Shown here one piece after another: positions 51,543-60,936 of a stretch of DNA of 64,000 nucleotides (position 1 is the first letter of the stretch; each line of letters opens with the position of its first letter). Origin of the DNA: Thiobacillus denitrificans DSM 12475 (GTDB taxonomy: Bacteria > Pseudomonadota > Gammaproteobacteria > Burkholderiales > Thiobacillaceae); contig NZ_AQWL01000003.1 of NCBI RefSeq assembly GCF_000376425.1, positions 295,215-359,214 on the forward strand, read 5' to 3'. The notes beneath the pieces are model-generated. The model saw only the letters and a list, made by a program, of their open reading frames with translations, searched no databases and was not told the origin of the DNA. The translations under genes were made by a program, and so were the position numbers.

Positions 51543-52933
51543 CCGAGCACCTCATCGAGGCCCGCGCGCGCGGCCTCCAGCGGCGCGCGCTCGCGCACGC
51601 CCTGCATCAGGTAGCCCTGCATTCCGGGGTAGAGCCGCACCCCTTCGTCGAGCACCAGATCGGCGCCCGGCACGTAGGCGCCGACGGCGAGCAGGTCGCG
51701 GCTGCGCATGTAGCGCGAATAGAGATACTTGAAGCGGCGCACGCGTTCCAGCGCCTCCTCGGAGAGCAGGTCGGGCTGCGCCCGGCTGATCGAGGCTTCG
51801 ATGTCGATCGCCGGGTAATGGCCGGCATCGGCAAGGTCGCGCGACAGCACGATGTGGCCGTCGAGAATCGCGCGCGCGGCGTCGGCGATCGGATCCTGCT
51901 GGTCGTCGCCTTCCATCAGCACGGTGAAGAACGCGGTGATCGAACCGCTGCCGCTGCGGCCGTTGCCGGCGCGCTCGGCCAGTTGCGGCAGCTTGGCGAA
52001 CACCGACGGCGGATAACCCTTGGTGGCGGGCGGCTCGCCGATCGCCAGCGCCACCTCGCGTTGCGCCATCGCGTAGCGGGTCAGCGAATCCATGATCAGC
52101 AGCACGTGCTTGCCCTGGTCACGGAAATATTCGGCGATCGACATCGCATACGCCGCGCCGTTCAGCCGCATCAGCGGCGGATGGTCCGCCGGCGCCGCCA
52201 CCACTACCGCGCGCGCCATGCCCTCGGCGCCGAGGATGCGGTCGATGAATTCCTTGACCTCGCGCCCGCGTTCGCCGATCAGGCCGACGACCACGACGTC
52301 AGCCTCGGTCATGCGCGCCATCATGCCGAGCAAAATGCTCTTGCCGACGCCACTGCCGGCAAACAGGCCGAGCCGCTGCCCGCGCCCCACCGTCAGCAGG
52401 CCATTGATCGCGCGTACGCCGACGTCGAGCGTCTGCCGGATCGGCGCGCGCTCGAGCGGGTTGATCGGACGGCTGTACAGCGGCACCCGGCGCTCCAGCG
52501 ACAGTGTCCCGAGTCCATCGAGCGGGCGGCCGGCGCCGTCGAGCACGCGGCCGAGGAGGCCGTCGCCGACCGGCACCTGGCGCACCCGGTCCTGCGCGCG
52601 GCGCCGCGGCACATAGCGCATGCCCAGGCGCGGCGGCTGCGCCGCCAGCGGGTCGTCGGGGATCACCCGCGCCCCCGGCATCACGCCGTAGATGTCGGTG
52701 GCCGGCATGATGAACAGGCGGTCGCCGGAGAATCCGGCGACCTCGGCCTCGATGCTCTGCCCGCCGGGAATCTGGATGTGGCACTGGCTGCCTACCGGCA
52801 GGCGCAGGCCCACCGCTTCCATCACCAGGCCGGACACCCGGGTCAGCCGCCCGCTGGTGGCGATCGGCGTCGCCCAGCCCACCGCACGGCGGCAGTCGGC
52901 CAGGTATTCGCGCAGGCGGACGATACGCTCCAT
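51539..52933 (-). CDS. fliI: flagellum-specific ATPase FliI
   Basis: ATPase energising flagellar export (464 residues). Walker [34 protein letters not shown], Walker [38 protein letters not shown] and the [19 protein letters not shown] loop are present. Start at [11 protein letters not shown] (52933), sharing a base with the fliH stop; the longer 686-codon open frame is a read-back over fliH. Confidence 0.95.
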   Translation of the reverse strand: MERIVRLREYLADCRRAVGWATPIATSGRLTRVSGLVMEAVGLRLPVGSQCHIQIPGGQSIEAEVAGFSGDRLFIMPATDIYGVMPGARVIPDDPLAAQPPRLGMRYVPRRRAQDRVRQVPVGDGLLGRVLDGAGRPLDGLGTLSLERRVPLYSRPINPLERAPIRQTLDVGVRAINGLLTVGRGQRLGLFAGSGVGKSILLGMMARMTEADVVVVGLIGERGREVKEFIDRILGAEGMARAVVVAAPADHPPLMRLNGAAYAMSIAEYFRDQGKHVLLIMDSLTRYAMAQREVALAIGEPPATKGYPPSVFAKLPQLAERAGNGRSGSGSITAFFTVLMEGDDQQDPIADAARAILDGHIVLSRDLADAGHYPAIDIEASISRAQPDLLSEEALERVRRFKYLYSRYMRSRDLLAVGAYVPGADLVLDEGVRLYPGMQGYLMQGVRERAPLEAARAGLDEVLG

Positions 52934-53532
52934 CACTCGATCCAGTTCAGGTTGGAGCCGAGCACCTGCACCACCTGGCGCCAGCGTGCCGGCAACGTGG
53001 CGTCGAGGTCGCCTTGCGAGGTTTCGATCAGGCAGCCGCCGCGCACGATGCGCGCGTCTTCCACGATGCGCAGGCGGTTCTTGTCGAGCACCTGGTCGAG
53101 ATGCGGGCGCACCAGCGCGGCGTCGTCCGGATTCAGCAGCAGGCGCGCCTCGCGGCTGGTTTCCGCCATCTGCTTCAGCGCCAGATTGACCACGTCGAGG
53201 ATGCGCTCGGGGTGTGCCGCGAGTTCGCCCGCCACCACCTGGCGCGCCACGTCGAGCGCGAGTTCGAGCACCATGTCGGCGAGGCGAAAATCGAGGTTGT
53301 CGAGGGTCGAGGCAAAGCTTTCGGCCAGCAGCTTCATGCGCCCGCAGGCCTGCTCCCCTTCCACCCGTCCGGCGGCCAGTCCTTCGGCGTAGCCCTCGGC
53401 GCGCGCAGCCTCGCGCAGAGCGGCCAGCTCGGCCGCGGCATCCGCGACCGGTGGCGGCGCCTCGCCTGCCGGCGTGGCCAGTTCCACCACCTCCCATTGT
53501 TCGAATGCGGTGGTGTCTTCGCGTGTGCTCAT
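52933..53532 (-). CDS. fliH: flagellar assembly protein FliH
   Basis: Negative regulator and anchor of FliI (199 residues). Acidic N-terminus with a tryptophan ([12 protein letters not shown]), GxxxG-like repeats [19 protein letters not shown] and the C-terminal domain [23 protein letters not shown] with [18 protein letters not shown]. Overlaps fliG by four bases. Confidence 0.92.
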   Translation of the reverse strand: MSTREDTTAFEQWEVVELATPAGEAPPPVADAAAELAALREAARAEGYAEGLAAGRVEGEQACGRMKLLAESFASTLDNLDFRLADMVLELALDVARQVVAGELAAHPERILDVVNLALKQMAETSREARLLLNPDDAALVRPHLDQVLDKNRLRIVEDARIVRGGCLIETSQGDLDATLPARWRQVVQVLGSNLNWIE

Positions 53533-54494
53533 GCCGCCTCCTCTTCCGGGAACGGGATCGCTCCCTCTGCCGCCAGCCGCCGCAGGGTGGCGCCGGCATC
53601 GTCCTGCGCGGCCTGGATCGCGGTCACCGCCAAGGCGCCCAGGGTGTCGAGATCATCCCGCATGCGCTGCGCCGCGGTCGGGCTCATCACCGCGGTGAGC
53701 GCGTCGAGCACGCGCCCGTCGCTGCCCTTCAGTGCATGCAGCAGGGTGCGCGCGCCGATATTGCGCAAAAAGGTCTTGCGGCCCGCCTCGGGCAGCCGCG
53801 CCAGGTCCTCGAACGCGAGATTGCGCACGCGCAGGCGTGCGGCCAGGCCCGCGTCGTTCCGGTCGAGCTGGTTCAGGGCGGCGGCGGCGCTGCCCTCGCT
53901 CATCTGCCTCAGCAGGCTGGCGACCGCGGCTTCGCCCGGCGGCGGCACGGCGACTTCCAGGCCGGCCAGCCAGTCGTCCAGCTCGCGCAGCATGTCGGGG
54001 CTGGGCGCCTCGCTGTGCGCCAGGCTCAACAAGGTATCGGCGCGGCTACTGGCGGGCAGCAGATCGAGCACGGCGGCAGCGACGTCGCGCGGCAGGCGCG
54101 CGACGACCACCGCGATCAATTGCGGCGGCTGCGCCTCCAGCAGACCGGCGATTTCCGCCGGTTCGCGCCAGGCCAGTTTTTCCAGCGACTGCGCGCCCGC
54201 GGTGCCCAGCCGCTGCAACATCGACCGCGCGCGTTCTGGACTCAGCGCCAGCTTCAGCGTTTCGTCGAGAAAACGCCCGGTGTCCGCGGCGAACCCGGTC
54301 TGTTCGGCCGCTTCGGCCGCGTAATCGCGCAAAATGGCACGCACGCGTTCGCGCGGCAGCATTTCCAGTTCACGCATGGCACTGCCCAGGCGGCTCACTT
54401 CCAGCGGACTCAGGTAACGCAGCACGGCCGCCGTGGCCTCCTCGCCCAGGGCGAGCAGCAGCGCGGCGGATTTTGCGATCCCGGCCTGGCTCAT
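53529..54494 (-). CDS. fliG: flagellar motor switch protein FliG
   Basis: Rotor protein (321 residues) linking the MS ring (FliF) to the C-ring and to the stator. N-terminal [22 protein letters not shown], middle domain [21 protein letters not shown] with [12 protein letters not shown] (family EHPQ area) and C-terminal torque helix region [20 protein letters not shown]. Divergent from enterobacterial FliG. ATG 54494 overlaps the fliF stop (ATGA); an ATG four codons earlier is possible. Confidence 0.9.
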   Translation of the reverse strand: MSQAGIAKSAALLLALGEEATAAVLRYLSPLEVSRLGSAMRELEMLPRERVRAILRDYAAEAAEQTGFAADTGRFLDETLKLALSPERARSMLQRLGTAGAQSLEKLAWREPAEIAGLLEAQPPQLIAVVVARLPRDVAAAVLDLLPASSRADTLLSLAHSEAPSPDMLRELDDWLAGLEVAVPPPGEAAVASLLRQMSEGSAAAALNQLDRNDAGLAARLRVRNLAFEDLARLPEAGRKTFLRNIGARTLLHALKGSDGRVLDALTAVMSPTAAQRMRDDLDTLGALAVTAIQAAQDDAGATLRRLAAEGAIPFPEEEAA

Positions 54495-55846
54495 GCGCGC
54501 ATCCACAGCCTGATGACATCCGCCGCCACGCGCGGATCGGCCAGCACCTGGCTGCGGATCGCATCCAGTTCGGCGTCGAAATCATCCGTCTGCATTTCAC
54601 TGGCGGGTGCCCGGCGGATACGCCGCCAGCCCGCCACGCCGAGCACGGCCAGGGTCGCCGCGGCAGCGGCCAGCGGCCATTGCGAAAAACGGAATGAGCT
54701 CTGCGTACCCGGCGGCAGGCTGGCCGGCTGCACCCGCGGGATCGGGCCGGGTGCCGGCGCGGGAGGAAGCGAATCGGCAACGCCGGCCTGCGCCTTGGGC
54801 GCCGCTGCAGGCAGCGCATACACGCTCAGGCTGTCGCCGCGCGCCGGCAGCAGGCCCAGCGCCTGGCGCGCCAGCTGCCCGGCACGCCTGAGTTCGCCGG
54901 CGCTGGCGTCGAACGCCAGAATCACGATGGCATTGATCCGCTGGACGCGGCCTTCAGGAACGCGCGTGGTGCGCACGGTCTTCTCCAGCGGGCGCGCCTG
55001 GCCGGCCACCACGACATTGCGCACGCGCTCGACCGTCTGCCGGGTTTCGCTGTCCGCCAGCGTCGCGGTCACCTGCACGCTGACACGGTCTGCGCCCAGC
55101 CAGGGCGTCAACACGGCCAGCGCGCGTCGCGCCAGATCCTGCTCCAGCACCAGACGCTGCGACTGTGCGGCTTCGGGAACCACGCCGCCCAGCAAGACGC
55201 CGCGCGGATCGAACACCTGCACTTCGGCGCGCTTCAGGCGCGGCACGCTGGCGGCCACCAGCGTCTGGATCGTCGAGACCTGCCCGGCATCCAGCCGGGC
55301 GCCCGGACGCAGCCGCACCAGCACCGCAGCGGTGGCGGGCGGCGCATCGCGCAGGAACGGCGAGACCTTGGGCAGGGCGAGGTGGACCCGTGCCAGTTCG
55401 ACCGTTTCCAGCTTCTGGATCGAGCGCGCCAGGTCGATCTCGAGCGCGCGCTGGTAGCGCTGCTGTTCCTGCAGCGACGAGGCGCCGAAGCGGGGAGAAC
55501 GGTCGATCTCATCCTGCGCATCGACATCGGTTCTGGGCAGACCCAATGCAGCCAGACGATAGCGTGCTGCATGCAGCTCTCCGGACGGCACTTCGATGGT
55601 GCCGTCGGCGGCGGACAGACGATAGGGGATGTCGAGTCGTTCGAGCGCGCCGATGACCTCGCCGCCCGCGCGATCGGACAGCTGCGTGTACAGCACGCGG
55701 TAGGCGGGCGGGTTGAACCACAGATAGGCGGCAGCCAGCGCGGCCAGCGGCAGCAGCACCAGCAGGGCAAGCATGAAGCGGCGCAATGGGCTCGCGTCGG
55801 CGATCAGGTCGCGCAGACTGCTCAGCCAACCCGGCACTGCACGCAC
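54491..55846 (-). CDS. fliF: flagellar MS-ring protein FliF
   Basis: Forms the membrane ring on which the flagellum is built (451 residues, clearly shorter than the usual 530-570). N-terminal membrane helix (LALLVLLPLAALAAAYLWF), ring-building motifs YRVLYTQLSDRAGGEVIGAL, EIDLARSIQKLETVELARVHL and VQVTATLADSETRQTVERV, a C-terminal membrane helix and the FliG-binding tail [15 protein letters not shown]. The shortness falls in the third ring/periplasmic insert. First gene of the operon; fliE is not next to it. Confidence 0.92.
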   Translation of the reverse strand: MRAVPGWLSSLRDLIADASPLRRFMLALLVLLPLAALAAAYLWFNPPAYRVLYTQLSDRAGGEVIGALERLDIPYRLSAADGTIEVPSGELHAARYRLAALGLPRTDVDAQDEIDRSPRFGASSLQEQQRYQRALEIDLARSIQKLETVELARVHLALPKVSPFLRDAPPATAAVLVRLRPGARLDAGQVSTIQTLVAASVPRLKRAEVQVFDPRGVLLGGVVPEAAQSQRLVLEQDLARRALAVLTPWLGADRVSVQVTATLADSETRQTVERVRNVVVAGQARPLEKTVRTTRVPEGRVQRINAIVILAFDASAGELRRAGQLARQALGLLPARGDSLSVYALPAAAPKAQAGVADSLPPAPAPGPIPRVQPASLPPGTQSSFRFSQWPLAAAAATLAVLGVAGWRRIRRAPASEMQTDDFDAELDAIRSQVLADPRVAADVIRLWMRA

Positions 55847-55913
55847 CTCGTCTGCGTTGTCGGGGTCACCGGGTTTGCCTCACGCTTGATGGGTTGGGTG
55901 GTCACCCGCGGAA

Positions 55914-56366
55914 TTATAACCAGTCAGGCGCCGCCACAGCGCGCAACACCACCTGCACCTGCCCCGCTCGCTCACGGCTCTGGAACCACCAGATGCCGCC
56001 CTTTTTCACCGCCAGATCACCCGCCTGCCCGGCCAGCAACTGCATCGCCACCTGCCCCAGCGTGGGTTGATGGCCGACGACCAGTACCGGATAGGCCGCA
56101 TCCGGCCAACCCGCTGCGGCCAGCACGTCCGCAGCGTCGGCACCGGGCGCCAATGCCGGCACTTCCTCGTATTCACGCCCCAGTGCCTGCGCAGTTTGCC
56201 GGGCGCGGGTGGCGGGACTGGTCAGGATGCGGATATCCGGCGGCAATCGCGGATTGAGCCAGTCGGCTATGCGCGCCGCCTGCTTGCGGCCCCTGCCGGT
56301 AAGTTCGCGGGCGGCATCAGGGAGGGAGTCTTCCGCCTCGGTGTGCCGCCACAAAATCAGGTCCAT
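55914..56366 (-). CDS. sixA: phosphohistidine phosphatase SixA
   Basis: Histidine-phosphatase-fold enzyme (150 residues) that dephosphorylates phosphohistidine, for instance on nitrogen-PTS or sensor proteins. Catalytic LWRHTEAEDS, SPATRARQTAQALG and second histidine VLVVGHQPTLGQVAMQLLAG. Stands alone between the kinase gene and fliF with gaps of 171 and 67 bases. Confidence 0.88.
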   Translation of the reverse strand: MDLILWRHTEAEDSLPDAARELTGRGRKQAARIADWLNPRLPPDIRILTSPATRARQTAQALGREYEEVPALAPGADAADVLAAAGWPDAAYPVLVVGHQPTLGQVAMQLLAGQAGDLAVKKGGIWWFQSRERAGQVQVVLRAVAAPDWL

Positions 56367-56537
56367 TTTAGTTCCCTCACAATGCCCGGCCCCGAATCGT
56401 GGGCCACACCTATTGTGCCGCAGCCAGGCTCACCCGAGATGACAATCCCGTTGCCGATCCGGCCTGGTGAAGTTTGAAACGGCATTGAAGGTCAGCTTGC
56501 CGGGCTGCATGGAACGGCGTGAAAAGCACGGCCGGGC

Positions 56538-58481
56538 TCAAACATTACCTGGCCGCCTCGATAGTGGCAGCCGCAGGGTGAAGCAGCTGAATTTCCCCGC
56601 TTCGCTTGCGAGCTCGACCGTACCGCCGTGTTTTTCCGCCACGATGCGCACGAAATACAGCCCCAGTCCGGTGCCCGTCGTCTGTTCTGCGACGCGGCTG
56701 AAGCGGCGGAACAGACGCGCCCGATCGGCAGCGGCGATGCCGGGGCCATGGTCGGTCACGCTGGCCTCGGCCCATACCCCCGCGCAACGCAAGCACACTG
56801 TCACGCTGGAATGCGCCGGCGCGTAATGCACCGCGTTCAACACCAGATTGAGTATGGCGCGATGCAGCAGGCCGAACTCGCCCTGTACCCACAGCGGATC
56901 GTCGGGCAGCTGGCGCACCAGCTGCACCTCCTTGGCGCGCGCCGCCGCGAACGCATCGTCGATCGCCTGGTGCACCAGCGCGGCGAAGTCGAGTTCCTCG
57001 AAGCGGGCGGCGTCCAGCATTTCGGCACGCGAAGTGCGCAGGAATTCTTCCGCCAGCGTCAAGCCGCGGGTCAGCGGGTCGCGCAGGCGGGCTTGTACGG
57101 CGGCGGGCAGCGCGTCGAGCTGCATCAGGGCGGAGGCCAGCGGCGCACGGATGTCGTGCGAAATAAATGCCAGCGTTTCGCGCTGCTCGTCCTGCAGATG
57201 GCGCAACCGCTGCGCCGCCGCCTGCACCTGCTGGATACGCGCCTCGAACGGGTCGTGCGACAGCATCCTCGGCTGGGCATCGACCACCGGCCCCAGCTCC
57301 TGGCGCAACCGTTTCAGTTCGTGGTCGAGAAAGCGGCCGGCGCCCTCCAGGCGCCGCCAGCTCCATACCGGATAAGCCAGCAGGATTGCCAGCAGCGCAC
57401 CGGCAACCGGCATCCAGGCCTGGCCGCGGAACGGCAGCGCGATGGCGGCCGCGGCCACGGCCACGAACCATAGCGCGCTCGCCAGCAATCCGCCCAGGGG
57501 GTTCAGGCGCGGCAGCCACAGCAGCGGCGCCAGCGCCAGCAGCGCGGCGGCCAGCAGCGCGGCGGCGGGCGGCACGTCGCGCACCAGATGACCGCTCCGC
57601 ATCGACTCCAGCGCATTGGCGTGCACCTCCACCCCCGGCATCGGCTGGCGCAGCCCCGACACCGGTGTCGGCAGCAGGTCGCCCATGCCCGCCGCGGTGG
57701 CGCCCACCAGTACGATCTTGTTGCGGAAAGTGCCGGGGGCGAATTCGCCGGTCAGCGCCTGCACATACGACAATGTCCGCACATGCCCGGGCGGCCCCAG
57801 AAACGTGATGCGGCGCGGCGACGCTCGCACCAGGGCAAACGGCATCGCATCGGCAGCGGCGGGCGGAATCCGGCTGAACGATGCCGGCAGCTGGCCGGCG
57901 GTGGCCAGCACCGCCTGCGCAAAATGCGGCCACACCGGCGAGCCCACGCCTTCCCACAGAAAAATGCTGCGCGCAATGCCGTCCTGGTCCAGCTCGGCGT
58001 GCACCCGCCCCAGTGCCGCCGCCTGTTCCAGCAACTGCGGCAGCGGCAGGGTCTCCAGCAGCTGGCCGTTGACGCGGCTGCTTTCCAGCAACACCGGCAG
58101 CACCACATTGCCCGCCCGCGCCACCGCTTCCGCCAGCGCCGCGTCGGCGGGCTGATCGGCGGTGTCGGGCTCGGCGAATACCAGATCGAGGCCGATCACG
58201 CGCGCGCCGTCGGCATGCAGGCGGTCGACCAGCGCGGCATGCAGGCGCCGCGACCACGGCCAGCGGCCAAGCTTGGAGAGACTGTCTTCGTCGATGGCGA
58301 CGATGACGAGATCCGCTGGCGGCGGCCGGCTGTGCAGGCGCTGCCCGAGGTCGTACAGCAGATTGTCGACCCGGTTCAGTACGCCGCTGCCGGTCACCAG
58401 CAGCGCGATCGTCAGCAGGATCAGTGCCGTGGAGAAGCGGTCGTTGCGCAGGAAACGCAGCCGGAGCGGTTCACGACGCAC
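56538..58481 (-). CDS. CHASE2-domain sensor histidine kinase
   Basis: 647-residue membrane sensor. After an N-terminal helix comes an extracytoplasmic CHASE2 domain (IDEDSLSKLGRWPWSRRLHA, GLDLVFAEPD, FRNKIVLVGATAAGMGDL), three membrane helices, then HisKA (LAFISHDIRAPLASALMQ with the phospho-histidine) and an ATPase domain with NLVLNAVHYAP, DHGPGIAAADRARLF and TGTGLGLYFVRIVAEKHGG. GTG start at 58481, six bases after the LysM-FecR gene; forms a cassette with it and the response regulator. Signal unknown. Confidence 0.92.
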   Translation of the reverse strand: MRREPLRLRFLRNDRFSTALILLTIALLVTGSGVLNRVDNLLYDLGQRLHSRPPPADLVIVAIDEDSLSKLGRWPWSRRLHAALVDRLHADGARVIGLDLVFAEPDTADQPADAALAEAVARAGNVVLPVLLESSRVNGQLLETLPLPQLLEQAAALGRVHAELDQDGIARSIFLWEGVGSPVWPHFAQAVLATAGQLPASFSRIPPAAADAMPFALVRASPRRITFLGPPGHVRTLSYVQALTGEFAPGTFRNKIVLVGATAAGMGDLLPTPVSGLRQPMPGVEVHANALESMRSGHLVRDVPPAAALLAAALLALAPLLWLPRLNPLGGLLASALWFVAVAAAAIALPFRGQAWMPVAGALLAILLAYPVWSWRRLEGAGRFLDHELKRLRQELGPVVDAQPRMLSHDPFEARIQQVQAAAQRLRHLQDEQRETLAFISHDIRAPLASALMQLDALPAAVQARLRDPLTRGLTLAEEFLRTSRAEMLDAARFEELDFAALVHQAIDDAFAAARAKEVQLVRQLPDDPLWVQGEFGLLHRAILNLVLNAVHYAPAHSSVTVCLRCAGVWAEASVTDHGPGIAAADRARLFRRFSRVAEQTTGTGLGLYFVRIVAEKHGGTVELASEAGKFSCFTLRLPLSRRPGNV

Positions 58482-58487
58482 GGGCGG

Positions 58488-60164
58488 TTACATGGCCAGC
58501 AAGGGCAGCAGCAGCAACAGCGCTTCCCAGCGGAAGCGCGACGGCGCCTCGATCACCCGGGTGGCGTAAGGCCCCGCGGTGCCGTCGGCTTCGACCAGCC
58601 GCGCCGCCAGGTAATACGTCGCCGGATCGAGCGGCGAGGCCTGCAGCTGGCCATCGGCGCTGTCGCCCTGCCAGACGATCTGGGTGCGTTCGGCATCGCG
58701 CGCCAGCACCAGTTCATAGCGCAAACCGGCGGGCGGCCGCGGCAAGGCGAGCTTGAGACTGCCTTGCGCGAACGCCGGGGCGGCCTGGCCGAGCTCGGGT
58801 GCGCCCGGCAACGGATCGTAGATGAAGCGCTGCGGCAGCGAAAACGGCCCCTGCTCACCGGCTTCGATGCTCGCCACCCGCCAGTGGTAGGCGCCGGGCG
58901 CCAATTCCCCGGGCGGAGTCAGGCGCGTTTCCGTGGTCCGTCCGGCCAGCAGCATCTCGCCGAACGCCGCATCGCGCGCCAGCTCGACCCGGTAACCGCT
59001 CGCGCCCACCACCGCGCTCCATTGCAGCAAGGGTTGCGCGCTGCGCACGCGCGCGCCGGGCGCGCTCGGCAACGGCGCAAACGGACGCGCGTCGAGCTCG
59101 AATGCGTGCACGGCATCGCGTCCCTGTAGGCCCAGGGTATCGGCCGCGCGCACCCGCAGCACGTAGCGGCCATCGGGCAGGTCGGCAAAGCTCAGCCGTG
59201 GCGCCGCGCTGGCCTGTTCCAGCAGCAGCGGCCCGAACTGCGCATCCGCCGCCGCAAAGTCCCCTGCCTCGCCGGTGCCGGGAGTATGGTCTGCCCGGGA
59301 GGCGATCTGGCCCAGCCACGACACCGCGCCCGCCATGGCCGGCAGCGTAAAGCGCAGCGGCAGGGTCTCGACCCGCAGCGGCAGTGCGGACACGTCCGGC
59401 GCGGGCAGCAGCGCCACCGGCGGATGCGGCGGTTTGCCGGCTTCCGCCAGGCTGCCCTGTCCCGCCATCACGGCCACACGTTGCCCGACCGCTGTCAGGC
59501 CCACTTCCCCTTCCAGCGTTTCTTCGCGGGTCACGCGCGGCTCCGCGGCGACGCGGAAGCGGGTGCCGCGCACTGCCGCCACCGCAGACGGCGTGATCAC
59601 CTGCAAGCGGCCGCCCGGCTTGCGGCGCGGATTGGCGCCGACGTCGAGGCGCCCCTGCTGCAGCCGCAGCCGGGTATCGACCATGCCGCCGCCGGCGTAG
59701 ACGCTCACGGTGTCGAGCGTCATGTGCGCACCGGGCTGCAACACCACCACCGAATCATCGGCAAAACGCAGCGTTGCGCTGCTGTTGGCGGCACTGCTCA
59801 GGCTGGCCCCGGCGGCCAGCCGGTCGCCCGCCTGCAAGGCGCGCTCGGTGTTATCGGGCAGGCGCAGCCGCACCTGCCCCGTCACTGCGACCACGGCCGC
59901 CGGCGCCGGCGCATGCCGCAGCCAGGCAAGCGGGATGCGCAAGGCGCTGCCGGGAACCAGGCGATAGGGATTGGCAATGCGGTTGTGGCGCTGCACCCGC
60001 GGCCAGTCGGCCGGACGTGCCAGATAACGCGCCGACACGCCGATCAGGGTGTCGCCCGGCCGCAGCGTATAACGCCATTCCGGGCCGGGGTCGGCGGATT
60101 CCGCCGCAACCGGCGCGACCAGCAGAAAAATGGCGAGCGAACAAAGCCAGGCGCGCACGGTCAT
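58488..60164 (-). CDS. exported LysM-FecR domain protein
   Basis: 558 residues. Signal peptide (LCSLAIFLLVAPVAA), LysM domain binding peptidoglycan (about 30-78: YTLRPGDTLIGVSARYL), FecR domain (about 90-200: ATLRFADDSVVVLQPGAHM, ITPSAVAAVRGTRFRV), then two or three Ig/fibronectin-like repeats (LPDGRYVLRVRAADTLGLQG; APGAYHWRVASIEAGEQGPF) and a hydrophobic C-terminal end. Such FecR-LysM proteins accompany CHASE2 kinases. It may sense or present an envelope signal to the kinase. ATG overlaps the response regulator stop (ATGA). Confidence 0.88.
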   Translation of the reverse strand: MTVRAWLCSLAIFLLVAPVAAESADPGPEWRYTLRPGDTLIGVSARYLARPADWPRVQRHNRIANPYRLVPGSALRIPLAWLRHAPAPAAVVAVTGQVRLRLPDNTERALQAGDRLAAGASLSSAANSSATLRFADDSVVVLQPGAHMTLDTVSVYAGGGMVDTRLRLQQGRLDVGANPRRKPGGRLQVITPSAVAAVRGTRFRVAAEPRVTREETLEGEVGLTAVGQRVAVMAGQGSLAEAGKPPHPPVALLPAPDVSALPLRVETLPLRFTLPAMAGAVSWLGQIASRADHTPGTGEAGDFAAADAQFGPLLLEQASAAPRLSFADLPDGRYVLRVRAADTLGLQGRDAVHAFELDARPFAPLPSAPGARVRSAQPLLQWSAVVGASGYRVELARDAAFGEMLLAGRTTETRLTPPGELAPGAYHWRVASIEAGEQGPFSLPQRFIYDPLPGAPELGQAAPAFAQGSLKLALPRPPAGLRYELVLARDAERTQIVWQGDSADGQLQASPLDPATYYLAARLVEADGTAGPYATRVIEAPSRFRWEALLLLLPLLAM

Positions 60165-60853
60165 GCGTCTTCTTCGACACGCTCCAGCCGATAGCCCTGA
60201 CGGTACACCGAGGTCAGCCGCCAGCCGTTTTCCGGCATCAGCTTCAGCTTGCCGCGCAGGTGGCTGACGTGGACATCCACAGTGCGGGTATCGATGTCGG
60301 GGCTGGACCCCCACACCACCTGGATCAGGTGCCCGCGCGGCAACAGCATGCCAACGCGGCCAAAGAAATACAGCGCAAGCTCGGTTTCCTTTTCGGTCAG
60401 CTTCACTGCCCGCCCGTCCAGTTCGAACCTGCGGTTGCCGAAATCCACCTTGACCGAACCGAAGTCCTGCACCGGCTCCGGACGCAACTGCGCCGAGCAG
60501 CGCCGCGCCACCGCGTGGATGCGCGCGATCAGCACGCTGCGCGCGGGCGGCTTGACCATGTAATCGTCGGCGCCGGCCTGGATCACCTGCACCACGTCCT
60601 CCTCCGCGTCGCGCCCGGTCAGGAACAGCACCGGCGGCAGCGTGCCTTTCAGCTTGAGGCTGGCCATGACGTCGGGGCCGCTGATGTCGGGCAATATCCA
60701 GTCGAACAGGCACAGGTCGTAGCGTTCGTCGGAGAGCGCGCGCACGCACTCGCGGCCGGAACGGAACCAGCTCACGCTATGCCCGGCCTGCTCCAGCCAT
60801 TCGATGATGTCGGCGGCAAATGCCGCGTCGTCTTCCAGGAATGCGATTTTCAT
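60161..60853 (-). CDS. OmpR-family response regulator
   Basis: Receiver domain with DD pair in KIAFLEDDAAF, phospho-aspartate in LCLFDWILPD, and the conserved lysine in YMVKPP; then a winged-helix DNA-binding domain (FELDGRAVKLTEKETEL, DTRTVDVHVSHLRGKL, YRQGYRLERV). Cytosolic partner of the CHASE2 kinase. Start taken at MKIAFLEDD (230 residues); an ATG 12 codons upstream (60889) is open but gives an extension unusual for receivers. Confidence 0.92.
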   Translation of the reverse strand: MKIAFLEDDAAFAADIIEWLEQAGHSVSWFRSGRECVRALSDERYDLCLFDWILPDISGPDVMASLKLKGTLPPVLFLTGRDAEEDVVQVIQAGADDYMVKPPARSVLIARIHAVARRCSAQLRPEPVQDFGSVKVDFGNRRFELDGRAVKLTEKETELALYFFGRVGMLLPRGHLIQVVWGSSPDIDTRTVDVHVSHLRGKLKLMPENGWRLTSVYRQGYRLERVEEDA

Positions 60854-60936
60854 TGTCGGATACGATGACAGCCGGATGTCGGTATTCATGGAGCGCGGAT
60901 TGTGGGCGGAAAAGCCAGAACAGGACTAGTGGCAAT

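Noticed and set aside
51539-53599. A 686-codon frame that would fuse an extra N-terminal 220 residues onto FliI
   Set aside because: The extra part is the off-frame reading of fliH; FliI begins at 52933 with a start coupled to the fliH stop.
56545-58257. A 570-codon open frame on the same strand as the CHASE2 kinase
   Set aside because: It is the shifted frame of the kinase gene, with Arg/Ala/Gly-biased composition and no domain, whereas the kinase frame has all its motifs.
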